DNA of 64,000 bases from Catenuloplanes atrovinosus (GCF_031458235.1 NZ_JAVDYB010000001.1:5008001-5072000); one strand, 5' to 3'; positions 8,208 through 17,163 are shown, counted from the stretch's first letter. Notes: a model not told the origin generated them from the sequence alone. Program-made: numbers and translations.

Positions 8208-9542
8208 TCACGGCCGGCGGGCGCCGGCCGCGGTTCGTACCGCGGTGGTGGCCCGGGGCCCGCGGCGGGTCTGAAGGTTGTCGATGCGGTTGAGGAGGTC
8301 GGTGATGACGGTGTGGGTGTGGTCGCCGAGGTGGGCGTAGAGGTCGGCGGCGGTCTCGTAGTAGGCCCGGGCCTCGGGTAGGCAGCCGAGGCGCATGGCG
8401 AGGTCGCCGAGGTAGCGTGCTGCGGTGGCGTGGCCGCGGGGCAGGCCGAGGGTCACCATCTGCTGTAGGGCCATCGCGAGGATGAATTTCGCCGCGTCGT
8501 GGTCGCCGAGGGCGGTCAGTGCCCGGCCGGTCTCCAGGCCGACGCGGGTGGCGTGGTAGGGGTCGGTGCCGCCGGCGCGGATGAGCATGTCGCTGGCGAT
8601 GGACAGCACGGGCAGCGCGTCGCGTGGTCGTTGTGCGTTGATGAGGATGACCGCGGTGGTCAGCGCGGACAGGCCTTGGCTGCGGTTGTCGCCGTGGGCG
8701 GTGAAGACGCCTTGGTGGGCGTCGAGCAGGCGCAGCGCCTGGTCGATGTCGCCTTCCGCGGCGTAGATGGTGGCCAGGCCCTCAGTGGCGGAGGCGGTGG
8801 CGATGATGCGGGTGCGTGTGTCGTCGATGCCGGTGGCGGACTGGATCGCCTGCTGGAACGCGTCGTCGGCGGCGGCGTGGTGGCCCCAGTCGTATTGGCT
8901 CCAGCCGGTGCGGCGCCAGGCGTGGGACAGCCAGACGGGGTCACCGGCCCGCACGGCGCAGTCGAGGGCGATGCCGTCGGCGGTGATCCGGTCGTCCAGC
9001 CCGCCGCGGACGTCGAACAGCACCCGCAGCGCGTCCACCAGCAGCCACACCAGGTGCGGGTCGGTGTCCTTGCGGTCGTGGGCGAGGGCGAGGAGGGTGA
9101 CCCGCTCGTTCGCGAGCCAGTCCAGTGCCGCGGCCGGGGTGGGGAACGCGATCGCGGCCGGGTCGAGGTGGGCGATTTTCGCCGGGTACGGGGTGCGGTA
9201 CGGGGCCACGATCGCGGCGGCGGCCCGTGCGTGGCCGAGGCACCAGTCGCCGAACCGTTCGGTCAGCAGTTGGCGGCGGCCCGGCCTGCGCTGCAGTTCT
9301 TTGGCAGCACGGGCCCAGAAGAGGGGCGGCATCCGGTATCGGCCGCCCGGTTCCGGCCGCACCAGGCCGGTGCCGGTGAGGTGGCGCACGTGCGCGTCGA
9401 CGTCGGTGTCGGTGGTGCCGAGCGTGGCGGCCAGTGCCGGCACGCTGACGTCGTGGCCGGGTTGGACGGTGAACGCGTCGCAGCAGCCGCGGACCGGTGC
9501 GGGCAGAGCGCGATACTGCTTACGGAGCGGCAGGCTGGGCAT
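8208..9542 (-). CDS. Winged-helix/TPR regulator-like protein
   Basis: 444 residues from the ATG at 9542, with AGGA eight bases upstream. Residues 10-75 look like a winged helix (LAATLGTTDTDVDAHVRHLTGTGLVR). The rest is an array of tetratricopeptide-like helices (ALDCAVRAGDPVWLSHAWRR, AAEGDIDQALRLLDAHQ, ALGDHDAAKFILAMALQQMV, LGCLPEARAYYETAADLYAHLGD). The layout is that of the C-terminal half of AfsR/SARP-type or NB-ARC-TPR proteins without the NTPase. It is paralogous in architecture to the gene at 12305, and a decayed partial copy lies immediately upstream at 9577. Probably a protein-interaction or regulatory factor. Confidence 0.65.
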   Translation of the reverse strand: MPSLPLRKQYRALPAPVRGCCDAFTVQPGHDVSVPALAATLGTTDTDVDAHVRHLTGTGLVRPEPGGRYRMPPLFWARAAKELQRRPGRRQLLTERFGDWCLGHARAAAAIVAPYRTPYPAKIAHLDPAAIAFPTPAAALDWLANERVTLLALAHDRKDTDPHLVWLLVDALRVLFDVRGGLDDRITADGIALDCAVRAGDPVWLSHAWRRTGWSQYDWGHHAAADDAFQQAIQSATGIDDTRTRIIATASATEGLATIYAAEGDIDQALRLLDAHQGVFTAHGDNRSQGLSALTTAVILINAQRPRDALPVLSIASDMLIRAGGTDPYHATRVGLETGRALTALGDHDAAKFILAMALQQMVTLGLPRGHATAARYLGDLAMRLGCLPEARAYYETAADLYAHLGDHTHTVITDLLNRIDNLQTRRGPRATTAVRTAAGARRP

Positions 9543-9576
9543 CGCAGTTCCTCGTGTCCGGGGGGGGTGGGCGGGG

Positions 9577-9954
9577 TCAGAGGGTGGTGCGGGTGGCGTG
9601 GACGGCGGCTTCCTCGCGGTCACCGAGGGTGTGGTAGAGCGGCGGCGTGCAGGCGGGTGCGGGCGCCGTCACGGTCGCCGAGAGCGACCGCGAGTTCTCC
9701 CAGGTAGTGGTGGGCGAGGGCGCGCGGCCGCGGGGCCGGTCGACGGCGGTCATCGTGTGCAGGGCGGTGTGGTGAGGGCGGTGGGCGTCGTCGTAGCGGC
9801 CGAGCCGGGTGAGCGCGCGTCCGTGTTCGAGGCCGGCCCGGGGGGCGTGGTACGGGTCGGTGCCGCCGGCGCGGGCGAACAGGTGGCGGGCGTCGAGAAG
9901 GACGGGCAGCCCGCGGCCCGGCGGGCCCGGATAATCGGCGACGATGGTGTGCAT
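9577..9954 (-). pseudogene. Decayed C-terminal copy of the TPR gene at 8208
   Basis: The frame from 9954 encodes RAGGTDPYHAPRAGLEHGRA followed by LTRLGRYDDA. This aligns directly with RAGGTDPYHATRVGLETGRA and LTALGDHDAA in the neighbouring 8208 gene. The end (TLGDREEAAVHATRTTL) again looks TPR-like, but the middle runs out of frame. No winged-helix part is present. A partial tandem duplication followed by decay explains it best. Confidence 0.6.
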
Positions 9955-10020
9955 GCGATGTCTTCCTGATCAGGCGGGGTGCGGGGACGGCAGCGGATCG
10001 GGCCGCGGGCGGGGGCGGGT

Positions 10021-10938
10021 TTATGTGGTGAGGAGGGCCAGGTCGATCTCCGCGACGGTGAGCCGGTGATCACTGAGCAGGTTGCTGCTGGGGAAGTCGT
10101 CGACGTGGTAGCCGACGGTGGCCGCCAGCGCCGCGGCGCTGTTGGTGGCGAGGATGTCCAGCCGGCGCGGTTCGCGCAGGTCTCCGGCGAACGGCGGGAA
10201 TCCGGCGGTGGGCCGCCACGGCGCCCGCAGCGCGGGGGCGATGTCGCGCAGCCCGGCATCGATGAGCGCCTGGCCGGCGCTGCGGTCGACCGGGTGCATC
10301 CGGCGGCGGTAGAGGGTGCGCCGGCGCGCGCACTGGTCGGCGTACGCCGGCTGCCACGGGCGTGCCTGGAACGGGTCGGGGTCGTAGAAGCGGCCGAACC
10401 GGGTGCGGGCGGCCGAGGTGGCGTTGAAGTCGAACCCGAGCCAGGTCGGCAGCCCGGCCAGTCGGGACGCGCCGGCGAACCGGCGCACCATGGACGGTCG
10501 GCTCTCACGGTCGAACGGCGGGAAGTGCGCGACCCCTGCCTGCAACCGCACACCGCCGCACTCGAAGGCCACGAACAGCCAGTCATCGCGGTCTCCCGGC
10601 CGCGGGACCCGCTTGGACCCCGGCAGCGCCCGGATCCCGGGCCGCCAGAGCACGCCGAGTTTGGACCAGCGGGCGGGGTGGTAGCTGCACGCGGTCACCG
10701 AATGCGTGATCCCGCATTCCATCCCGGCCATCCGGGCCAGCGTCCACGTCTGCGTGGCCGTCTCGACCTCGGACTCCCCGGACAGCTCCTGCACCACGAG
10801 GATCATCGGCAGGTCCGGCCGGTACCCGCGGATCCGCTCGCCGATGGCCTGGTAGCGGGCGAGTGCCTCCGGAGTGGACTCGCGCCCGAACTCGTACAGG
10901 TTCCACGAACCGAACAACAGACGACCGGGTGTCATCAC
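10021..10938 (-). CDS. Endonuclease/exonuclease/phosphatase (EEP) family protein
   Basis: 305 residues, with AAGGAG seven bases before the start. Family landmarks in order: GSWNLYEFG near the N-terminus (the N-W-N strand), L-V-V-Q-E-L (catalytic Glu), G-V-A-H-F-P, W-L-G-F-D-F-N-A (the D-x-N pair) and a C-terminal L-L-S-D-H-R-L-T-V (catalytic D-H). These are the metal- and phosphate-binding residues of DNase I/APE1-like phosphodiesterases. No signal peptide is seen, so it acts in the cytoplasm. The substrate could be nucleic acid or a phospho-small molecule. Confidence 0.8.
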   Translation of the reverse strand: MMTPGRLLFGSWNLYEFGRESTPEALARYQAIGERIRGYRPDLPMILVVQELSGESEVETATQTWTLARMAGMECGITHSVTACSYHPARWSKLGVLWRPGIRALPGSKRVPRPGDRDDWLFVAFECGGVRLQAGVAHFPPFDRESRPSMVRRFAGASRLAGLPTWLGFDFNATSAARTRFGRFYDPDPFQARPWQPAYADQCARRRTLYRRRMHPVDRSAGQALIDAGLRDIAPALRAPWRPTAGFPPFAGDLREPRRLDILATNSAAALAATVGYHVDDFPSSNLLSDHRLTVAEIDLALLTT

Positions 10939-11076
10939 GTGGCGTCTCCTTCACGAACACCGGCCACCGGCATCGGCGCGCCGGCGGCACAACAGGTACG
11001 GCGGCCGCCAGGCGGCAACCGTTCGAGGGGTGGGGCCGGTGTGGCGTGGTGCGCCACACCGGTGCGGACATGCCCG

Positions 11077-11691
11077 TCATCGCTGCGTGCGCGGCTGCGG
11101 CCCGGGCGCCGGGCCTGGCCGGATCAGCAGCGGCGGTGAGGCGGTACCGAAGGTGCCGCCGGCCGGCCAGGGCAGCGCGGGCGCGGGCCGCACGCAGCCC
11201 GACTGGTGCGCCAGCATCGCGGCGTCGACGAGGTGCCCGAACGCGAGCACGCCGAGCGGCGGGCGCCCCGGCACCGGTACGGCCCCGACACCGGCCAGCA
11301 CAGACGCCGCGGCCTGCTGCCGCCGGGTGATCTGCCGTACCGCGGCCGCGTCACACCGCCCCGGCCCCGGTACCGGCTCTCCCACGTCGGCGGGCCGACC
11401 CGGCACCAGTCGGGCCGCCGCGGGCGGACAGCACGTCGTGACAGCGACGTGGCACACCAGCACCACCACGACCACCGCGCGCAGCACACCCTTCCACGCG
11501 GCCTTGGTATGACCCGGGGCCGGCGCACCGTCGTGCGGCTGGCCGGTCCGCTGCCGCACGCCGCCGGCTGCGGCGGGTCCGCGTGCCGCACCGTCCGCAG
11601 CCCGGCCGCGGACGCCGGCAGCCGGTATACCGGCCGCGGTCTGGAGCGCGGCCTCGGCGGCGGTGTGGGACGCGCCGATCACCGGACGCAC
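11077..11691 (-). CDS. Hypothetical protein with one membrane segment
   Basis: 204 residues from a GTG at 11691, which overlaps the stop of the GNAT gene by 13 bases as expected for coupled translation. One clear hydrophobic helix lies around residues 69-86 (VLRAVVVVVLVCHVAVTTCC). The Ala/Gly/Pro-rich tail contains AAVRQITRRQQAAASVLAGV. No family recognised. Composition is close to random GC-rich translation, so the call rests mainly on the overlap and the membrane helix. Confidence 0.4.
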   Translation of the reverse strand: MRPVIGASHTAAEAALQTAAGIPAAGVRGRAADGAARGPAAAGGVRQRTGQPHDGAPAPGHTKAAWKGVLRAVVVVVLVCHVAVTTCCPPAAARLVPGRPADVGEPVPGPGRCDAAAVRQITRRQQAAASVLAGVGAVPVPGRPPLGVLAFGHLVDAAMLAHQSGCVRPAPALPWPAGGTFGTASPPLLIRPGPAPGPQPRTQR

Positions 11692-12299
11692 TTCGCACCC
11701 GTGGCGGCCGACGGGGAGACCGCCGAAGGAGTGCGGGCCATCGGATGCAGGACCGGGCCACCGCAGGGCAGGCGGATCGGGTCACCGTCGGCGGCGTATC
11801 CGGCGTGCCGGTAGAACCCGGTGGTGTCGCCGGTCGCCTCCACGTAGCCGGTCACGGCGTGCTGGTCCAGGTAGGCGTGGTGGTGTGCCAGCAGCGCGGT
11901 GCCGATCCCCCCGCCGCGGGCGGTGCCCGCGACGGCGAGCAGCGCCAGGTAGTCGCGGCCGGGCGGGCGCCGGGTCGTCAGGATGTCGTGCAGCAGCGGC
12001 AGGTTCGCCAGCGTCCCCTCGCCCCACATGGTCTCCCACTCCTGCGGGTGCGCCGGTGGCAGCGGCTGCCCCGAAGGTGTCCACACCGCGGCGGCCAGCC
12101 CGTCGACGACGTCGACGTGGCCGCGCACCAGCGCGTATTCCACGATCGGGCGCACCAAGTAGCCGGCCAGCGCGTCCCGGATGTCGTCGCTGGGCAGTGC
12201 CCAGCGCAGGACCGGGCTGTTGCGGTAGGTCAGGGCCAGCAGGCCGGTCACCCAGCCGATGTCGTCCTCGCCGGCGGGCCGCGGCATGTGTCCGCTCAT
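11679..12299 (-). CDS. GNAT-family N-acetyltransferase
   Basis: 206 residues from the ATG at 12299 (peptide MSGHMPRPAGEDD). The core L-A-L-L-A-V-A-G-T-A-R-G-G-G-I-G-T-A-L is the acetyl-CoA pyrophosphate loop (R/Q-x-x-G-x-G/A). V-E-A-T-G-D-T-T-G-F-Y-R-H-A-G-Y closes the fold. It strongly resembles the second GNAT of this block at 17164: both have YLDQ/HLDQ, E-A-T-G-D, a GGP-x-L-x-P-M ending and the same length. They are paralogues, and the acceptor substrate is unknown. It is five bases downstream of the TPR gene at 12305 and probably cotranscribed with it. Confidence 0.85.
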   Translation of the reverse strand: MSGHMPRPAGEDDIGWVTGLLALTYRNSPVLRWALPSDDIRDALAGYLVRPIVEYALVRGHVDVVDGLAAAVWTPSGQPLPPAHPQEWETMWGEGTLANLPLLHDILTTRRPPGRDYLALLAVAGTARGGGIGTALLAHHHAYLDQHAVTGYVEATGDTTGFYRHAGYAADGDPIRLPCGGPVLHPMARTPSAVSPSAATGAKCVR

Positions 12300-12304
12300 G
12301 ATTT

Positions 12305-13600
12305 CTACGCTGTTCCTCTCGCATGGTCGGGGCAGCGGTCGGCCAGCAGCTGCGCGACGATGCCGGCCTCCCGGCTGCCGCTTTCGATGAAAAGCTGGTG
12401 GGCGCGCCGCAGCCGGGCGTATTCCAGATCCGGTGCGCCGTCGGCGAGCGCGGCGAGCCGCCACAGCACCAGGGCCTGCCCGTGCGATGACCGGAGACTG
12501 GTCATCGCGGTCAGCGCGGCAAACAGCAGCCGCGCGGCGCGTTCGCGTGCGCCGCACGTGACGGCAAGACGCCCCTGCGCGATGAGCAGCAGTCCACGCG
12601 TGTACCGGTCCGGCACCGCCGGCAGCGCGCCCAGCAGGGTCCCCGCGGACCGCAACGCCTCCCGGGCCGCCCGATACCTGTCGCACGCATGGTAGGCGTC
12701 GGCCAGGCGCAGCTCGGCCAGCCCGGCCCGCCGCCGGTCGCCGAGGGCACGGAAGATGTGGCGCTGGCCGCGCAGCAGGTAGCAGGCGTCGGCGGCCTGG
12801 TCCAGGTCGACGGCGACCATCGCCATCGCCTCGGTCGCGGCCGCCCACCCCCACTCGTCGCGGCGGCGGCCGGCGACCTTGCGGGCGGCGCGTAACACCC
12901 CCAGCGCCTGCGCCAGCTCGCCGTGGTGGTGCAGGGTCTCGCCGTAGCGCAGCAGCGCCCGGGTGATACGCGCTTCGTCCCCGACCCGCTCGGCGCAGCG
13001 CAACGCGGTGGCGTCGGTGGCGACCCGCAGCCCCGGCACCCGCCACAAATGAGTCAGCGGCTCGAGGCAATCGGCTAGCTGCCAGGCCGAAAGCGGCGCA
13101 CCCTCGGCGAGCGCGGCGACGGCCGCGGCGAGGTTGCGCTGCTCGGCCTCCAGCCAGCCGGCGGCCGCGTCGTAGCTGGGCAGCCGTACCACCCCGGGCG
13201 ACAACCGGGTGAACCGGATCATGACGTCGGTGCGGTGGTACGGGCTGATCACATGCCCGGCCGCCAGCGCCCCGGCCAGCAGCCACTCCACCAGACGCTG
13301 CCACAGCGCCTCCCCATCCCCGGCAGCGTCGGCGATCCGCCGCGCCGGCTCCGCCACCGCCGGATGCACCCGGTACCGGACGCCCACCCCGTGCGCCGGC
13401 GTCACCTGCTCGGCGAGGCCGGCGGCCACAAGCCCGTCACCGCACCGCGCGGCGGTCTCGACGGTGCAGCCCAGCACGACAGCGACCGCCTCGACCGCGA
13501 TGTCCGGGCCTCGGTGCCCGCCCAGCAGCCGGAAACAGCGCACCGTCTCAGGGTCAAGACCCGCCAGTCGCGCCAACGACCCGCTCACCGCCATCCCCAC
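12305..13600 (-). CDS. Winged-helix/TPR regulator-like protein, paralogue of 8208
   Basis: 431 residues. The N-terminal 80 residues resemble a winged helix (VEAVAVVLGCTVETAARCGD, GLVAAGLAEQV). A helical repeat region follows, with A-L-R-C-A-E-R-V-G-D, A-Q-A-L-G-V-L-R-A-A-R-K and similar TPR-like pairs. The sequence I-S-P-Y-H-R-T-D before the repeats matches A-P-Y-R-T-P-Y at the same place in the 8208 protein, supporting common ancestry. No NTPase motif is seen. Translation is likely coupled to the GNAT gene just downstream. Possibly a scaffold or transcriptional co-regulator. Confidence 0.65.
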   Translation of the reverse strand: MGMAVSGSLARLAGLDPETVRCFRLLGGHRGPDIAVEAVAVVLGCTVETAARCGDGLVAAGLAEQVTPAHGVGVRYRVHPAVAEPARRIADAAGDGEALWQRLVEWLLAGALAAGHVISPYHRTDVMIRFTRLSPGVVRLPSYDAAAGWLEAEQRNLAAAVAALAEGAPLSAWQLADCLEPLTHLWRVPGLRVATDATALRCAERVGDEARITRALLRYGETLHHHGELAQALGVLRAARKVAGRRRDEWGWAAATEAMAMVAVDLDQAADACYLLRGQRHIFRALGDRRRAGLAELRLADAYHACDRYRAAREALRSAGTLLGALPAVPDRYTRGLLLIAQGRLAVTCGARERAARLLFAALTAMTSLRSSHGQALVLWRLAALADGAPDLEYARLRRAHQLFIESGSREAGIVAQLLADRCPDHARGTA

Positions 13601-13761
13601 CCACCCGGCCGCGGCGCGAACGCATCAACGGTGTCGACACGGCCGGTCCACCTGACCCGGTCCTCGCCCCCGCACGGCCGGGGCACGGCCGGTATGCCGC
13701 GCGCGGCCGGCGCCGTCGTGGGCACCGGGATGGCGATGTCCTTCACCTCGCCGGCGGGCAT
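13585..13761 (-). CDS. Possible small protein
   Basis: 58 codons from the ATG at 13761 (MPAGEVKDIAIPVPTTAPAA), ending 16 bases inside the next gene. The A-I-P-V-P-T-T-A-P start resembles the A-M-P-V-P-T-T-G-P start of the small protein at 20246. That is the only reason to prefer it over other short frames here. The rest of 13762-13970 holds nothing I recognise. Confidence 0.3.
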   Translation of the reverse strand: MPAGEVKDIAIPVPTTAPAARGIPAVPRPCGGEDRVRWTGRVDTVDAFAPRPGGWGWR

Positions 13762-13970
13762 GGGCGGGGCGAAGCCGGCTGCCGCGGCAGGAGCGCACCG
13801 CCGGGCCCGCAGCAACGCGTGCTGACGCCCGTACGCGCCAGGCTCGCCCCCGGCAACGGCCCCGCCCCGGGCGCGCGCACACCGGCTACCGCCGACGGCG
13901 GCGCAGCGCGCACGCACCGCCCGCCGTTGCGGTTTGCCCGGGTGGGCCGCGTGCCGGTCGGGTATCGCCG

Positions 13971-14603
13971 TCAGATGCGGGTGCATGCGCCACCGCCGGT
14001 GCCGATCGCCGTGCCCGCGCCGCAGCGGCTGGTACGGGCCTGGCGCGCCGCGGGCAGGGCCTGGCACCAGCCACGCCAGCGGTACAACACCTTCGCCGCG
14101 CGGGGATGCTGGAACGACCACAACGGGCACCGCGCCAGGTAGCCGGCGATCATCGTGTCGGTGAGGTCCTGACCGCAGACCTGGTAGTAGCCGGTGACCC
14201 GGCGTACGTACCCTCGGTAGGTCGCCGCCGTCGCCGCGGTCAGGTGGCCGTCCTCACGCAGATGCGCAGTCCAGGCATCGATCAGGTTATTCACGTGCGG
14301 CGGGATGCGCCGGTGCTCGTCAGCGGCGCTGGTGTCCCATCGGGCGCACACCGCCGCGGAACCCAGCCAGCGGCGGATGTGCGAGGCCGCGCAACTGCGG
14401 GTCCGCTCCGCCCGATACCCGGCGAGGAAGTCGGCCACCATCCTCGCGGTGAGTTCCTCCACCGGCACCGGATAGCGCTCGCGGAACCGGCGGACGGTGA
14501 CGGCGTACCTGCGGATCGACGCCTTGTCCAGCGCCGTGGTGGTGCGTAACTCGTCGATGAACCGTGCGACTTCGCCAGCGCTGCGGCGCGGCGACGTTTC
14601 CAC
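13971..14603 (-). CDS. Two tandem recombinase core-binding-like (SAM-like) domains, no catalytic domain
   Basis: 210 residues from the GTG at 14603, with GAGGA seven bases upstream. Residues about 10-80 (VARFIDELRTTTALDKASIR, then RYAVTVRRFRERYP) and 110-185 (NNLIDAWTAHLREDG, then LTAATAATYRGYVRRVTGYY) each look like the N-terminal DNA-binding four-helix domain of tyrosine recombinases. Each ends in R-W-L-G or Y-R-W-R-G-W. The R-H-R-Y catalytic domain is absent. The product could be a DNA-binding protein or the remnant of an integrase. A strong hairpin upstream separates it from the trypsin gene. Confidence 0.5.
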   Translation of the reverse strand: METSPRRSAGEVARFIDELRTTTALDKASIRRYAVTVRRFRERYPVPVEELTARMVADFLAGYRAERTRSCAASHIRRWLGSAAVCARWDTSAADEHRRIPPHVNNLIDAWTAHLREDGHLTAATAATYRGYVRRVTGYYQVCGQDLTDTMIAGYLARCPLWSFQHPRAAKVLYRWRGWCQALPAARQARTSRCGAGTAIGTGGGACTRI

Positions 14604-14767
14604 GTCCACTTCCTCGCGGTCCTTTCGGTGGGTGCCGTGCGGCGGTGCAGACCTTCCGACGGGTGCGGTGCTGGTCTGCTGCAGTTCCTGCGCTGGAGGG
14701 GCGCTGCTCGTGCGCAGCTGTCGGGGATCGGCCTCGAGCTCAGGCAGACGCTGATGACGTGGGGGTT

Positions 14768-14803
14768 GCGGTGTGCAGGCCCGTGGGCCGGCCTGCACAC
14801 CGC
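14768..14803 (-). terminator. Strong hairpin after the trypsin gene
   Basis: A perfect 13-bp stem (GCGGTGTGCAGGC paired with its complement at 14791-14803) with a 10-base loop, 22 bases after the stop codon at 14826. No T-run follows, as is usual for actinomycete terminators. Confidence 0.7.
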
Positions 14804-14825
14804 TTCGCGCCTGCGGGCTGACCGA

Positions 14826-15749
14826 TCAGCAGGTGATGCCGCAGCCCATCCACCGGTACGCCGACGACCCAGGCGCCAGCGTGCGCCCAGGGCGCGGCAC
14901 GGCGGCGCCGCGGCCGGCGATCGTGTCGTTGATCCAGGTCCGGTAATAGACGGCGCTGGTGTAGACGACCGGGCCGGTACAGCCGGCCGCGGTCTCACGC
15001 GACGCGGTACCGGCCAGGTGCCAGATCGTCTTGCTGGTCTTGGTCGGTGTCATCACCGGGCCGCCGGAGTCGCCGTTGCAGGCCGCGACGCCGGGGCGGG
15101 CGGGGTCGGCGACGCACACCTCGCCGGCGTCGATGTCGGCCGCCGTGCACGCGGCCGGGTCCACGATGCGCAGGTCCGCCTCGGACATGTACCGCGGCGC
15201 TGTCGGATCGGCCGGCGGTGAGGAGGTGTACCCCCAGCCGACGATGCGGGCCTGCTGCCCGGCCGGCGGCGCCGGGGAGTGCCCGACCGGCGGCAGCGCG
15301 CTGGGCACGCTCCACACCGGCGTGTTCAGCCACAGCACCGCGATGTCGCCGTGCAGGCCGCCGCCCGGCGTGAGCCAGTCCCAGTCCTGGTGGGCGACGA
15401 TCTTGGTCACGCCGGTCACCGGATCGCCCGCGAGCCGGTCGATCGCATCCCACTGGATCGTGTACCGGGCCGGGTCCTTGGGCAGGCCGTCCGTGGTGGT
15501 CACGCAGTGGGCGTTGGTGATCGCGTGCCGTGGCGTCCACAGGGTGACCGCGCAGGTATGAAACGACGGGTCGGTGCCGCGCTGCACCTGCAGCGACCCG
15601 ACACCGCGATACACCTGGGTGGCCGGGCGGCCGCCGACGATCAGCGGCTGCGGGTCCTCGGCCGAGGCCGGTGCCGTCGCGGCGGGGCCGAGCAGCAGTA
15701 CCGCCGCCGCCATCGCGGCCGTCACGAGCAGCCGGGCTGTGTGTCTCAA
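14826..15749 (-). CDS. Secreted trypsin-like serine protease (S1 family)
   Basis: 307 residues from a TTG at 15749, chosen because GGAAGGA lies six bases upstream and the peptide starts with a signal sequence: Arg residues, then LLVTAAMAAAVLLL and an A-S-A cleavage site near residue 30. After a short pro-segment comes I-V-G-G (residues 37-40). The catalytic triad is visible: His81 in T-N-A-H-C, Asp135 in H-G-D-I-A-V-L and Ser228 in N-G-D-S-G-G-P. Cysteine pairs fit a chymotrypsin fold. It would be exported and cleave proteins outside the cell. The tail ends W-M-G-C-G-I-T-C. It is a single-gene unit closed by a hairpin. Confidence 0.9.
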   Translation of the reverse strand: MRHTARLLVTAAMAAAVLLLGPAATAPASAEDPQPLIVGGRPATQVYRGVGSLQVQRGTDPSFHTCAVTLWTPRHAITNAHCVTTTDGLPKDPARYTIQWDAIDRLAGDPVTGVTKIVAHQDWDWLTPGGGLHGDIAVLWLNTPVWSVPSALPPVGHSPAPPAGQQARIVGWGYTSSPPADPTAPRYMSEADLRIVDPAACTAADIDAGEVCVADPARPGVAACNGDSGGPVMTPTKTSKTIWHLAGTASRETAAGCTGPVVYTSAVYYRTWINDTIAGRGAAVPRPGRTLAPGSSAYRWMGCGITC

Positions 15750-16023
15750 TGCAGATCCTTCCCATCGGTGTCGGCTGCCGCAGACGCGGCAGACGCCCGC
15801 CACCGCACGACGCGGCGGCAAGTCAGGTGATGCGGCGGGCCGGCGGCTCACCATTCGCGGCGCCTCGACCGGGGGCGTCCCCGTGCGGCGGCTCTGCCGC
15901 CGGATCGTCACCACACGCGGGTAGGCAACGCTGACGGCTCCACCCGCCGCGATCCGCACGCCACGCGCGGCGGGATCAGGCCCGGTGAGCCGGGGCGGGC
16001 TGCCGCGCGGGAGCCGGCGCAGG

Positions 16024-16821
16024 TCATCGCGTGCGTCCGATCGCCGCATACACCCTCGGCACCGCCGCCGGGTGTGCGCGGGCGTCGTGGCCGGGCGTCC
16101 AGTCGCGGGCGGCGGTGATCCCCGGGCCCAGCAGGTCAAGGCCTTCCAGGGCCGCGGCGAAGTCGGCGGCGCTGATGCCGGCGTGCGGAAGATGGTGGCG
16201 GGTGTGGTGGTGCCAGCGGGCGCGGTCGGTGTCCGGCAGCCCGTCGAGGGTGCCCGCGGTCACGGCGAGCAGGCTGCCCGCGGGCAGCCGTCGGATGTAC
16301 CGGGCGAGTATCGACGGGGTGTCGGCCCGGCCGGCGAGCCGGTCCACGGCGCCGATGAGCATCAGCCCGACCGGCGCGCGCAGGTCGATCACGTCGCGCA
16401 GCGCTGGGTGGTCGAGGACCGTGTCCGGGTTGGTCAGGTCCGCGGTCACCGCGACCGTGGTGCCGTACCCGACCAGACGGGCTCGCAGATGCGCGCTGAT
16501 CTGCCGGTCGTCATCGACGAACGCCACCCGGGCCCCGGCGCTGATCCGCGCGGTCAGGGCCACGGCGACCTCGGCCGTGCAGATCCCGCCGCCGACGACA
16601 ACGATCTGGCAGATCCGCTGTTGCGCCAGCTCGCGCAGCGCCCGCCGCCGGAACACGTCCGTTTCCAACTGCGCTTCGACGTACTCGGGCAGGTCGCGGG
16701 CGAGCGCGGCCGCCGCCGTGCGTTCGCTTTCGGAGCCGACCGGCAGACCGGCCAGCGCGGCGGCCACGAACGCCGGCCGCGGCGCCAGCGATCCGCCGCC
16801 GGGTGCCGCGGACTCAGTCAT
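16024..16821 (-). CDS. SAM-dependent methyltransferase of the DUF574 type
   Basis: 265 residues from the ATG at 16821. It follows the DUF574 methyltransferase layout: R-P-A-F-V-A-A-A-L-A-G-L-P-V-G-S-E at the start, then Q-I-V-V-V-G-G-G-I-C-T at the SAM loop (usually FLDIGTGLPT), A-R-V-A-F-V-D-D-D as the acidic ribose-binding strand, P-V-G-L-M-L-I-G-A-V-D and L-P-A-G-S-L-L-A-V-T. The natural substrate of this large actinomycete family is unknown. It shares an ATGA overlap with the small frame upstream. The changed glycine loop (VGGG for DIGTG) is notable. Confidence 0.75.
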   Translation of the reverse strand: MTESAAPGGGSLAPRPAFVAAALAGLPVGSESERTAAAALARDLPEYVEAQLETDVFRRRALRELAQQRICQIVVVGGGICTAEVAVALTARISAGARVAFVDDDRQISAHLRARLVGYGTTVAVTADLTNPDTVLDHPALRDVIDLRAPVGLMLIGAVDRLAGRADTPSILARYIRRLPAGSLLAVTAGTLDGLPDTDRARWHHHTRHHLPHAGISAADFAAALEGLDLLGPGITAARDWTPGHDARAHPAAVPRVYAAIGRTR

Positions 16822-17039
16822 CGCCGCCCCCCGATACCCGCCAGAGCCCAGGCACCGGCTCCGGCCCGCGGGTGCGGCCCCCGGGGCACGGCCGCGTGCG
16901 GCGGACGGCCGCAGCAGGCATGGCCGCCGGGACGGCGGCCGGCGGGTGTCGGCGTGCCGGGCAGGCCACCAGCCGATACCACGGGCGCGGGCCGGTGGCC
17001 GGCCGGCACGGCCATGGCCGGGAGCGGAGAGCGTGTCAC
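16818..17039 (-). CDS. Possible small protein coupled to the methyltransferase
   Basis: 73 codons from a GTG at 17039, with AAGGA five bases upstream. The stop overlaps the methyltransferase start in an ATGA junction. The product (MTRSPLPAMAVPAGHRPAPV...) is Pro/Gly/Ala-rich with two Cys and no recognised family. The good ribosome binding site and the overlap support it; the composition does not. Confidence 0.4.
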   Translation of the reverse strand: MTRSPLPAMAVPAGHRPAPVVSAGGLPGTPTPAGRRPGGHACCGRPPHAAVPRGPHPRAGAGAWALAGIGGRR

Positions 17040-17163
17040 GAGAGTCCTTCACGATCGGGTGGGCGGATGGCGCGCCGACGTATCGGCGCGGCCGGGGGCG
17101 GCGCGCCATCCGGCGGGGTGGGTCCGTCGGCCGGCGCGGCGGCCGGCGGACGGTGGTGGGTGT

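Noticed and set aside
8499-9707. Long plus-strand frames of Gly/Val/Arg composition
   Set aside because: Shadow of the TPR gene at 8208; no start site or family.
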